Origin: JBFMHD01 sp040752395 [NCBI: Candidatus Hydrogenedentota bacterium]
GTDB lineage: Bacteria; JBFMHD01
Direction of reading: 5' to 3'
Length of the DNA: 7,944 bases
Assembly (NCBI GenBank): GCA_040752395.1
Contig: JBFMHD010000125.1
Span: 1 to 7,944, forward strand
In this document: in pieces, positions 1 through 5,469 of the stretch
How positions within the stretch are numbered: position 1 is the stretch's first letter
Layout: each line of letters begins with the position of its first letter
Notes under the pieces: generated by a model
What the model was told of the DNA's origin: nothing
The model's input: the letters and a program-made list of their open reading frames with translations, nothing else
The model's database searches: none
Translations under genes and position numbers: made by a program

Positions 1-4
1 GTTA

Positions 5-33
5 TTGCGTTTTTGCGCTCTACACAATATATG
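5..33 (+). promoter_or_regulatory. Weak sigma70-like promoter candidate upstream of the citrate synthase gene
   Basis: TTGCGT (5-10) and TATATG (28-33) are separated by 17 bp. The match is weak: three of six bases at -35 and four of six at -10. If used, it would give a leader of about 185 nt carrying both repeat hairpins (57-117 and 128-179) ahead of the citrate synthase gene. I see no better candidate between the hairpins and the ribosome binding site at 212-220. No coding region is visible in 1-224. Confidence 0.2.
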
Positions 34-56
34 AAAAACTAAAGATGATATGAAAA

Positions 57-117
57 GAGTCACAAGTCGCAAGTCGTGAGTCAAAACAGGACTCGAGACT
101 CAAGACTCAAGACTCAA
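57..117. repeat. Heptanucleotide repeat block with inverted arms (GAGTCNN / GACTCAA units)
   Basis: Four 7-bp units of the type GAGTCAC/AAGTCGC/AAGTCGT/GAGTCAA (57-84) are followed by a short AACAG spacer. Then come four units of the complementary type: GACTCGA once and GACTCAA three times (90-117). The AGTC cores of the first group can pair with the GACT cores of the second at every seventh base, giving a ladder-like stem with 3-nt internal loops (18 of 26 positions pair, arms 57-82 and 90-115). There are no terminal repeats of an insertion sequence and no coding potential. Confidence 0.8.
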
Positions 118-127
118 GACTTTTCAG

Positions 128-186
128 CAGGCTCCGGGCTTCGGGCTCCAGCCGGCTGTAGTCCGTAGCCTGGAGCCTGTAGCCCG
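128..186. repeat. GC-rich palindromic heptad repeat, left copy of a dispersed element
   Basis: The tract at 130-185 divides into eight 7-bp units: GGCTCCG, GGCTTCG, GGCTCCA, a central GCCGGCT, then GTAGTCC, GTAGCCT, GGAGCCT and GTAGCCC. Units before and after the centre are roughly reverse complements. As a result 128-153 and 154-179 form a 52-nt palindrome centred on CAGCCGGCTG, with 22 of 26 Watson-Crick pairs and two of the remaining four able to form G-U pairs in RNA. The tract at 144-186 recurs inverted at 7902-7944 with one mismatch in 43. It is far more GC-rich than its surroundings and lies about 40 bp upstream of the citrate synthase start. Confidence 0.85.
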
Positions 187-224
187 AATTATTAGAGTGA
201 CAGCGTTTTTCAAAGGAGGTAACT

Positions 225-1532
225 ATGTCAAACCTAAAAACAAAATTGGCACAAAAGATTGAACCTGTAAGTTCTGAGATGAAAAAACTCGTGAAAGAGC
301 ACGGAGATAAAGTCATCTCTGAAGTTACAGTCTCGCAACTCTACGGCGGTATGCGCGATATTAAATGTCTTATCTGTGAGACGTCGTTCCTTGACCCGAT
401 GGAAGGAATAAGATTTAGAGGTTATAATATACCTCAACTACGAGAAAAACTACCGAGAGCCAAGGACAGCGAAGAACCTCTACCTGAAGGTATTTTCTAT
501 CTTATGCTTACAGGCGAAATACCAACTGATGAAGAGGTTAAAGAAATTACTGAAGACTGGAGAGGGAGAAGTAAACTCCCTGATTATCTTATCAAAATAA
601 TCGATTCTTTGCCCGTTGATATGCACCCAATGACACAATTCTCACTTGCTATACTTGCTCTACAAAAAGATTCTATATTCGCAAAACGTTATTCCCAGGG
701 AATGAAAAAAACAGAATACTGGGACCCGATGTATGAAGATAGTATGAACCTTCTTGCTAAATTGCCAGGGATAGCAGCATATATATATAGAAGAAGTTAT
801 AAAAATAACAAACATATTCCTGCTGACCCGAAACTCGATTGGGCAGCTAACCTTGCTCATATGCTCGGCGTAGAAGATGACACTTTCAAGGAGTTGCTAA
901 GACTCTATCTTGTTCTTCATGCTGACCACGAGAGCGGTAATGTAAGCGCCCATACCACCCATCTTGTCGGTTCTGCTCTCTCTGATGCATATTATTCTCT
1001 ATCAGCTGGTTTAAATGGGCTTGCTGGCCCATTACACGGCCTTGCCAATCAAGAAGTATTAAGATGGATTATGGAGATGCAGAAATTACTTGGTGGTGGG
1101 GTCCCGGCTAAAGATAAACTTACGGAGTTTGTGTGGGATACGTTAAATAAAGGCCAGGTTGTTCCTGGCTACGGTCATGCTGTATTAAGATTTACTGACC
1201 CGCGATATACAGCTTTTCGTGAATTCGGGCTTAAACATACCCCAGATGATGAAATCTTTAAAATCGTTAGCCTTTTATACGAGGTTGTACCTGATGTACT
1301 TAAACAACAGGGTAAGGTAAAAGACCCATGGCCTAATGTTGATGCGCATTCTGGCTGTCTGTTATGGCACTACGGCATAAGAGAGTACGATTTTTATACT
1401 GTATTTTTCGGGATATCCCGTGCTCTCGGTGTACTTGCATGGCTAATCTGGAACAGAGCACTCGGTTCGCCGATTGAACGACCTAAATCACTGACAACAG
1501 CCCTTGTTAAATCTAAACTTGGCATTAGTTAA
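225..1532 (+). CDS. Citrate synthase, mitochondrial (eukaryotic) type
   Basis: This cytosolic enzyme condenses acetyl-CoA and oxaloacetate to citrate and CoA, the entry step of the oxidative TCA cycle. The 435-residue protein is full length and matches the large form known from mitochondria and some bacteria, not the shorter hexameric GltA type. The catalytic triad of the pig enzyme (His274, His320, Asp375) is matched by His271 in GPLHG, His318 in GYGHA and Asp373 in NVDAHSG. Oxaloacetate-binding residues are also present: His235 in LHADHE, Arg327 in TDPRY, Arg399 in GISRALG and Arg419 in ERPKS. The ATG follows a strong Shine-Dalgarno AAAGGAGGT (212-220) by 4 nt. Its stop codon overlaps the start of the DUF116 gene by one base, so the two are probably cotranscribed. 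No other TCA-cycle gene is in the window. Confidence 0.97.
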   Translation: MSNLKTKLAQKIEPVSSEMKKLVKEHGDKVISEVTVSQLYGGMRDIKCLICETSFLDPMEGIRFRGYNIPQLREKLPRAKDSEEPLPEGIFYLMLTGEIPTDEEVKEITEDWRGRSKLPDYLIKIIDSLPVDMHPMTQFSLAILALQKDSIFAKRYSQGMKKTEYWDPMYEDSMNLLAKLPGIAAYIYRRSYKNNKHIPADPKLDWAANLAHMLGVEDDTFKELLRLYLVLHADHESGNVSAHTTHLVGSALSDAYYSLSAGLNGLAGPLHGLANQEVLRWIMEMQKLLGGGVPAKDKLTEFVWDTLNKGQVVPGYGHAVLRFTDPRYTAFREFGLKHTPDDEIFKIVSLLYEVVPDVLKQQGKVKDPWPNVDAHSGCLLWHYGIREYDFYTVFFGISRALGVLAWLIWNRALGSPIERPKSLTTALVKSKLGIS

Positions 1533-2296
1533 TGAACCAACATCAAGATAGACAGCTCGGGGATGAATGGGTTGATTGGGATGGTGAAATAAGTTCTGAA
1601 ATAATTGACAATCATTCATCCCCGTTGTTATTTTTAAGTTTATCTCTGGTTTGTTTCTTTATTTCTGTATTTTTAGTCTCATTTTTATACTACCTGATCT
1701 CACCCCGTCTCTCTTTGCTTGGACAAATATATCTTTCTTCTGGTAGATTTTTACTCTATCTTATCCTGTTTTTATTTGCTTTCTTTTATTTATTAATCCT
1801 GCTTAAGACAATAAAGAAAATTAAATTACCTGTATTAAATAAATTTGCAGATTTCTTTATTGGATTTTTTTCTCATTACTCACTAAAACTCGGGATACTC
1901 TTTGGAATTAGAAAAGATAAGATTCTTAACTCTTATATTATGTTTAATAATTCTCTTATTGAAAAATTGGATCTAAAAAATCTGACAAAAATTATGATTC
2001 TATTACCACGGTGTCTTTCAAAAAACATAATCGAGGAGATAAAAAAGAGCGCTTCAAAATTTAATTATCCGGTATTTATAGTTCCTGGTGGCGACCTTGC
2101 AAGAGCTAAAATAAAAGAATATAAACCCGATGCTATAATAGCTGTTGCGTGTGAACGTGATTTATATAGCGGCCTAAAAGATACGCCTTCTCATATCCCG
2201 GTATATGCTATACCTAATATCCGACCTGATGGCCCGTGTAAGAACACCTGCATAGATTATAATACATTTGATAAAGTATTGAAGTTATTCAGATAG
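1532..2296 (+). CDS. DUF116 family protein with two N-terminal membrane segments
   Basis: The 254-residue protein has an acidic N-terminus (1-30), two hydrophobic segments (about 32-56 and 73-92), a linker, and a C-terminal DUF116-like domain (about 150-254). Family signatures visible are LLPRCLS (158-163), VPGG (184-187), the P-D-AIIAVACERDL block (199-211) and RPDGPCKNTCID (231-242). The function of DUF116 is unknown; its conserved cysteines suggest metal or Fe-S binding. Family members usually have further cysteines in a C-x2-C-G-x-C-like patch after the LPxCL motif. Here that patch is missing, and only Cys161, Cys207, Cys236 and Cys240 remain in the domain. Translation starts at TAATG, one base overlapping the citrate synthase stop, with no clear Shine-Dalgarno, so coupling to the upstream gene is likely. 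The stop overlaps the end of a broken minus-strand gene by a few bases. Confidence 0.85.
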   Translation: MNQHQDRQLGDEWVDWDGEISSEIIDNHSSPLLFLSLSLVCFFISVFLVSFLYYLISPRLSLLGQIYLSSGRFLLYLILFLFAFFYLLILLKTIKKIKLPVLNKFADFFIGFFSHYSLKLGILFGIRKDKILNSYIMFNNSLIEKLDLKNLTKIMILLPRCLSKNIIEEIKKSASKFNYPVFIVPGGDLARAKIKEYKPDAIIAVACERDLYSGLKDTPSHIPVYAIPNIRPDGPCKNTCIDYNTFDKVLKLFR

Positions 2297-2550
2297 GTAT
2301 GTTTTTAAATACAAAAATTACAAATGTGGATAAAGTTTCGCTTGGTTTAAATGATTTTATTGTTTTTAACTTAATAAGACCTGATCTTGATACCTCATTG
2401 ATTATCTCCTCTTTAGTAAATGATACCTCGGCAAGTGAACTTTCTGGATGAGCATATTTATACCACACTCTCGTCTTTTGTAGTTATTAGTAATCTCAGT
2501 ATAAATAGTCTTAATCTCTCAATTGTTTTAATTATAAAACTTTTTATCAT
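2289..2550 (-). pseudogene. Broken gene once located directly downstream of queC, possibly a methyltransferase
   Basis: Reading leftwards from the detached queC end, an ATG (2550-2548) overlaps that copy's TGA as ATGA. It opens a 30-codon frame, starting [16 protein letters not shown], that stops at 2458-2460. Another frame is then open from about 2483 to a TGA at 2289-2291. It reads like a natural protein C-terminus, with VWYKYAHPESS, FTKEEIINEV and a beta-rich STFVIFVFKN end. I interpret this as one gene that lost its middle or suffered a frameshift. The tail resembles the last helix and strands of class I SAM-dependent methyltransferases, but that is a guess. The opposite strand carries a 50-codon open frame (2299-2451) that I consider a shadow. 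Confidence 0.5.
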
Positions 2551-2658
2551 AAATATACTATTGGGTCTTCAATCCCGGCGTTCTCAAAGCCTTTTATTCT
2601 TAATAAACACGAGTCGCATTTGCCACAAGCTTTATCGGTATTCTTATAGCATGACCAT
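2547..2658 (-). pseudogene. queC: Detached 3' end of queC (last 36 codons and stop)
   Basis: The minus strand encodes the last 36 residues of QueC, from the Trp of TWSCYK to the stop. It retains all four zinc-binding cysteines ([16 protein letters not shown]) and the terminal GFENAGI-DPIVYL motif. It is a copy of 3556-3667 in the intact queC. There are two differences: one silent (Pro CCA for CCG) and one Lys-to-Glu change in AGIKDP. No P-loop part of queC lies upstream of it; homology stops at 2658, inside the sequence that becomes the HEPN promoter region. The stop overlaps the ATG of the next broken gene, an arrangement that looks like an original operon junction. Confidence 0.93.
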
Positions 2659-2679
2659 TGGCTACTTTTATGATATAAT
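2651..2679 (+). promoter_or_regulatory. Promoter candidate for the HEPN-MNT pair with extended -10
   Basis: TATAAT (2674-2679) is a perfect -10 preceded by TG at 2671-2672, giving an extended -10 (TGATATAAT). ATGACC (2651-2656) lies 17 bp upstream and matches the -35 consensus at four of six positions. The -35 lies inside the detached queC remnant and the -10 lies outside it, so the promoter spans the repeat junction. Transcription would start near 2686, leaving a leader of about 125 nt, mostly A and T, before the HEPN start. I see no structured RNA in that leader. Confidence 0.55.
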
Positions 2680-2810
2680 TACAATAAAAAGTCGAGGTTT
2701 AATAGAGCGCTACAGTAATCACATCGATAAAATAAAGAATAAAAATATTGCAAAGATATAAAAAATATTTATAATATTAAAAAGAATAAAATTTGGTAAT
2801 TTTAGTTATT

Positions 2811-3200
2811 ATGAGAGATAGTGAACAAGTTAAATACTGGCTCAGTTGTGCGGAACAGGATTTAGCTGTTGCAGAACATCTTTTTACCCATGGTTATTAT
2901 ATTTGGTCTCTTTTTATAGGACATCTTGTTATTGAAAAAATGTTAAAGGCATTTTATGTAAAAGATAATTTTAAAATTCCTCCTAAAATCCATAATTTAT
3001 TAATACTGGCAGAATCAACACGTATCAATTTAACTTCTGAACAAAAGAAACTTCTTTTTGAAATTAATGGTTTTAATATTGAAACACGATATCCAGAAGA
3101 AAAAATGACTTTTTATAAAATCTGCGATCAGAAGTTTGCCAATGAATATTTCACAAAAATAAAGGAGTTATATCTATGCCTGAAAGAACAGATGAAATAG
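2811..3200 (+). CDS. HEPN domain protein of a HEPN-MNT toxin-antitoxin-like pair
   Basis: From the ATG at 2811 this is a 129-residue, mostly helical HEPN-domain protein (PF05168-like). Typical features are VKYWLSCAEQDLAVAEHL near the N-terminus, the HLVIEKMLKAF helix, KIPPKIHNL, and a later ETRYPEE. In characterised pairs the HEPN partner is an RNase-like toxin and the MNT partner neutralises it, in some cases by AMPylating it. The R-x4-6-H motif of active HEPN RNases is not visible: no arginine precedes the His of IHNL at that distance. Enzymatic activity is therefore uncertain. A TTG at 2793 would add six residues but has no better ribosome binding site; both starts lack a clear Shine-Dalgarno. 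The 3' end overlaps the MNT gene by 25 bp. Confidence 0.85.
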   Translation: MRDSEQVKYWLSCAEQDLAVAEHLFTHGYYIWSLFIGHLVIEKMLKAFYVKDNFKIPPKIHNLLILAESTRINLTSEQKKLLFEINGFNIETRYPEEKMTFYKICDQKFANEYFTKIKELYLCLKEQMK

Positions 3201-3493
3201 TTAATATCGTAAGACGCTATATAAATGAATTAGAAAAGAACAATATACATATCACTGATGCCGTTTTATTCGGTTCTTATACTAACGGCAATCCTCATCA
3301 ATACAGCGATATTGATATAGCACTAGTTTCGGAAAACTTTTGCGGTATAAGATTTCTGGATCGTAAAAATATCGCTGATATAACACTTATAATAGACCAC
3401 CGTATTTCTCCTTTGCCGTTTCGTCCAGAAGAATTTAACGATAATAGTTTGTTTGTTAAGGAAATTTTAACAACAGGCAAGCGGATTCTTTAA
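3176..3493 (+). CDS. MNT-type minimal nucleotidyltransferase, partner of the HEPN protein
   Basis: The 105-residue protein is the size of stand-alone MNT domains of the DNA polymerase beta superfamily (PF01909/PF18765-like). It has the nucleotide-transfer signature GS (33-34), ten residues, then DID (45-47). A likely third acidic residue is Asp74 in LIIDHR. The C-terminal end (PFRPEEF, EILTTGKRI) is typical of these proteins. In HEPN-MNT modules this protein acts as the antitoxin and may transfer AMP to the HEPN partner; the intact triad is consistent with an active enzyme here. A clear AAAGGAG (3161-3167) inside the HEPN gene sits 8 nt before the ATG. The 25-bp overlap means both are read from one mRNA. 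The 62 bp between its stop and the queC end show no clear terminator. Confidence 0.9.
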   Translation: MPERTDEIVNIVRRYINELEKNNIHITDAVLFGSYTNGNPHQYSDIDIALVSENFCGIRFLDRKNIADITLIIDHRISPLPFRPEEFNDNSLFVKEILTTGKRIL

Positions 3494-3554
3494 AATTATA
3501 AACTATCGATGTAACTACTTTTAGGGAAACCAAAAAAGAGATGGTGTTATTTCA

Positions 3555-3667
3555 ATCATAAATATACTATCGGGTCTTTAATCCCGGCGTTCTCAAAGCC
3601 TTTTATTCTTAATAAACACGAGTCGCATTTGCCACAAGCTTTATCGGTATTCTTATAGCATGACCAT
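3555..3667. repeat. 113-bp direct repeat, right copy (3' end of intact queC)
   Basis: This tract is 111/113 identical, in the same orientation, to 2546-2658; the two copies are 1,009 bp apart. It covers the last 36 codons of queC, the stop codon and one further base. Homology ends abruptly on both sides. The HEPN-MNT cassette is the only gene content between the copies. Confidence 0.95.
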
Positions 3668-4287
3668 GTTAAATGAAATGGTACCTTGAGTTCTACCCCT
3701 TTTAAAACTATCTCTTTTTTATTTAAAAAAATAATCGGTGTTTTTAGAGTGATTTTAGTCTCAGGTTTGGTCCCTGCATTAACTGCATCTTCCATCTTTT
3801 TTATAAATTCGGGTCGTGTATCAGGATAACCTGAACTGTCTTCATAAACAACACCTATATAAATAGAACCAGCGCCTAAAACCTCGGCCCAGCTCGTTGC
3901 TATTGAAATAAAATTACCATTTCTAAACGGCACATAAGTTAGAGGTACTACCATTCTATCCACTTCTGATCTATTAGACCATGTAAGTTTTTGACTTATC
4001 GGTATATCAATATTTCTGTCTATTAAAGCAGAACCACCTATCTTAACTAAATAATCAATATCTACAACTAATCGATTTTTTATATTATAGTAATCCGCTA
4101 TATCATTGAAGGCTTTCAATTCTCTTTCGGCGGTCCTGTGTCTGTATGTGATATGGATTAAATTTACTTTATTATTTTCATTTATAGCTATAGCAGTGGT
4201 AACAGAGGAATCCATACCGCCTGATAAAAGAACAACCGCTTCATTCATAAACCAGCCATCTTCTAATTCACTTCTTGTTACTGCCAT
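3556..4287 (-). CDS. queC: 7-cyano-7-deazaguanine (preQ0) synthase QueC
   Basis: QueC uses ATP and ammonia to convert 7-carboxy-7-deazaguanine to preQ0, the precursor of queuosine in tRNA and of deazapurines in DNA. From the ATG at 4287 the protein has 243 residues. It shows the PP-loop SGGMDSS (22-28), the YVPFRNG motif (118-124), the DSSGYPDTRPEF stretch (150-161), four zinc-ligand cysteines (Cys210, Cys218, Cys221, Cys224), and the terminal GFENAGIKDPIVYL. The start at 4287 has AGGGG (4296-4300) at 8-nt spacing. A GTG at 4296 overlaps this site, and an inner ATG (residue 14) would give the more usual QueC N-terminus but lacks a Shine-Dalgarno. It is separated from queE by antisense debris but has a nearby promoter candidate. 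Its last 36 codons are duplicated at 2547-2658. Confidence 0.95.
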   Translation of the reverse strand: MAVTRSELEDGWFMNEAVVLLSGGMDSSVTTAIAINENNKVNLIHITYRHRTAERELKAFNDIADYYNIKNRLVVDIDYLVKIGGSALIDRNIDIPISQKLTWSNRSEVDRMVVPLTYVPFRNGNFISIATSWAEVLGAGSIYIGVVYEDSSGYPDTRPEFIKKMEDAVNAGTKPETKITLKTPIIFLNKKEIVLKGVELKVPFHLTWSCYKNTDKACGKCDSCLLRIKGFENAGIKDPIVYL

Positions 4288-4300
4288 CTTTATCACCCCT

Positions 4301-4827
4301 GTTTATTTTTCTTATAGTATAAAACTTCAACATTTACAAGAGATTTTTATATTAGCACGTACTCCCTCAGTTTTCAGTGGAGCAGTATATATTGTTTATA
4401 TTATTCTTTCTATATTGTCAGGTTATGGTATAAAATATCTGTTAACTAAAACCAGTAAAAAAATTATTTTAACTCTTCTAATCTCATTAATTATTATACT
4501 TGAATATTTACCCGTACCTTTTGCTTTTATAAATTTAGAATATGATAAGTTTTATAAAAGAATATCAGAAGATAAAGAAGAATATGCGATATGCGAGGTT
4601 CCGATAACAGAATGGCCTGAACCTATCCAGTATTATCAAACAATTCATAAAAGCCCATACTTGCAGGATTAGAATCACTTATAAATAATAAGATAAAATA
4701 CATTATATATCATAAGAAATATTTTCAACTGCGAAGCGGGTCTTTAATCGAAAACCTGTTAGATAATACCCTCAAATTTAATAGTATCTATAAAAGCAAC
4801 GAGATGAAGGTCTATCAATTGTATTAA
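4301..4827 (+). pseudogene. Decayed C-terminal part of a polytopic membrane protein (GT-C/YfhO-like)
   Basis: From about 4301 the plus strand reads as the end of a membrane protein. It has an ARTPSVFSG motif, a transmembrane segment (4376-4444), a second segment followed by EYLPVP (4463-4516), and a soluble tail with ICEVPITEWPEPIQYYQTIHKSPY up to a TAG at 4670-4672. Another frame then takes over, with GLESLINNKIKYIIYHKKYF through MKVYQLY and a TAA at 4825-4827. The pattern of RxPSxF, YYQTIH and IKYIIxHK followed by VYxL recalls large hypothetical membrane glycosyltransferase-like proteins. In that family more residues usually separate the His motif from the IKY motif, so I infer an internal deletion plus frameshift. 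There is no N-terminal half: the sequence runs straight into the queC 5' end. It ends 3 bp before the queE stop. Confidence 0.6.
4311..4339 (-). promoter_or_regulatory. Promoter candidate for queC
   Basis: On the minus strand TTGTAA (4339-4334, four of six matches) and TATAAG (4316-4311, five of six) are separated by 17 bp. The predicted transcript would start near 4304, immediately before the queC ribosome binding site (4300-4296). This would let queC be expressed independently of queDE, from which it is now separated. It lies inside the beginning of the membrane-protein remnant. Confidence 0.4.
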
Positions 4828-4830
4828 TCT

Positions 4831-5469
4831 TTATTTCACATTAATTATTTTATGTAGCTGAATATTCAGATATATATCTTCTTTTGATTCAAGTATCCAG
4901 CAAGCGAGGTCAAAAGCTGAAAGGATATTATAAGCTGGTGAAAATGATATTTCTACTTTGTGAGCTAATTTATTTTTTCTGATAAAATTTATTGCAAACT
5001 CAAAATCGCTTCTGTTACTGATAACAAATTTTAACTGGTCTCTGAAATGAAGATATTTAAGGTTTTCTTTTAAAAACGATTTACCTTCACCGCTTCCCGG
5101 ACATTTCACATCAACAATCTTTATTACATTCTCCGGTAGTTTTTTTAAACTCAATGAACCATTTGTCTCAAGAAGCACAAAATAATTAAGGTTTAAGAGA
5201 TAATTTATTAATTTCAATGTTTCGGTCTGTAATAAAGGCTCTCCACCTGTTATAAGAACACGTTTAACTTTATACTCTTTTATTTCCTGGTAAATCTCCT
5301 CAAAACCAATTTTTCTTCCTTTTTCAAACCCCTGCGCATAAACGGTATCGCAATAAGAACATTTTAAATTACAGCCGGCAAGCCTTATAATAATAAATGG
5401 TAATCCCTGATAACTCGATTCGCCAAGTATAGAGTAAAATATTTCAGAGATGATTATTTGATTATTCAT
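4831..5469 (-). CDS. queE: 7-carboxy-7-deazaguanine synthase QueE (radical SAM)
   Basis: QueE converts 6-carboxy-5,6,7,8-tetrahydropterin to 7-carboxy-7-deazaguanine, using a [4Fe-4S] cluster, SAM and magnesium. The 212-residue protein is of normal length. It has the cluster motif CNLKCSYCD (Cys33, Cys37, Cys40), preceded by the family-typical SEIFYSILGE and GLPFIIIRLAG. It also has the SAM-binding ITGGEPLLQ (74-82), LETNGS (101-106), DVKCPGSGEG (121-130) and the C-terminal LNIQLHKI. Its ATG lies inside the end of queD (8-bp overlap). No strong Shine-Dalgarno precedes it, so translation is probably coupled to queD. A perfect 17-nt inverted repeat lies just upstream (5473-5489). The product is handed on to QueC, encoded about 540 bp further on. 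Confidence 0.95.
   Translation of the reverse strand: MNNQIIISEIFYSILGESSYQGLPFIIIRLAGCNLKCSYCDTVYAQGFEKGRKIGFEEIYQEIKEYKVKRVLITGGEPLLQTETLKLINYLLNLNYFVLLETNGSLSLKKLPENVIKIVDVKCPGSGEGKSFLKENLKYLHFRDQLKFVISNRSDFEFAINFIRKNKLAHKVEISFSPAYNILSAFDLACWILESKEDIYLNIQLHKIINVK

Noticed and set aside
107-316. Minus-strand open frame over the repeats and the citrate synthase start
   Set aside because: It is antisense to a certain gene and composed partly of repeat units.
2299-2451. Plus-strand 50-codon open frame starting MFLNTKITN right after DUF116
   Set aside because: The minus strand over the same bases reads as a more protein-like C-terminus; no ribosome binding site precedes the plus-strand ATG. 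I keep it as a possible alternative only.
2420-2761. Plus-strand open frame of 113 codons
   Set aside because: It runs antisense through the detached queC end and through AT-rich DNA; the frame is open because of the queC codons on the other strand.
2659-3555. Integrase, transposase or terminal inverted repeats within the cassette
   Set aside because: Both strands were examined; only the HEPN and MNT genes are present, and no terminal inverted repeats flank them.
3494-3555. Terminator between the convergent MNT and queC genes
   Set aside because: No stem of useful length followed by a T-run on either strand; the CGGG/CCCG pairing in the queC end is only 4 bp and has no T-run.
4106-4300. Start of the plus-strand frame that continues into the membrane-protein remnant
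   Set aside because: This part is antisense to the conserved 5' end of queC; only the sequence after about 4301 looks like a membrane protein.
3571-4749. Shared 13-mer CGGGTCTTTAATC at 3571-3583 and 4737-4749
   Set aside because: A 13-bp match is expected about once by chance in a window this size, and the flanks do not match.
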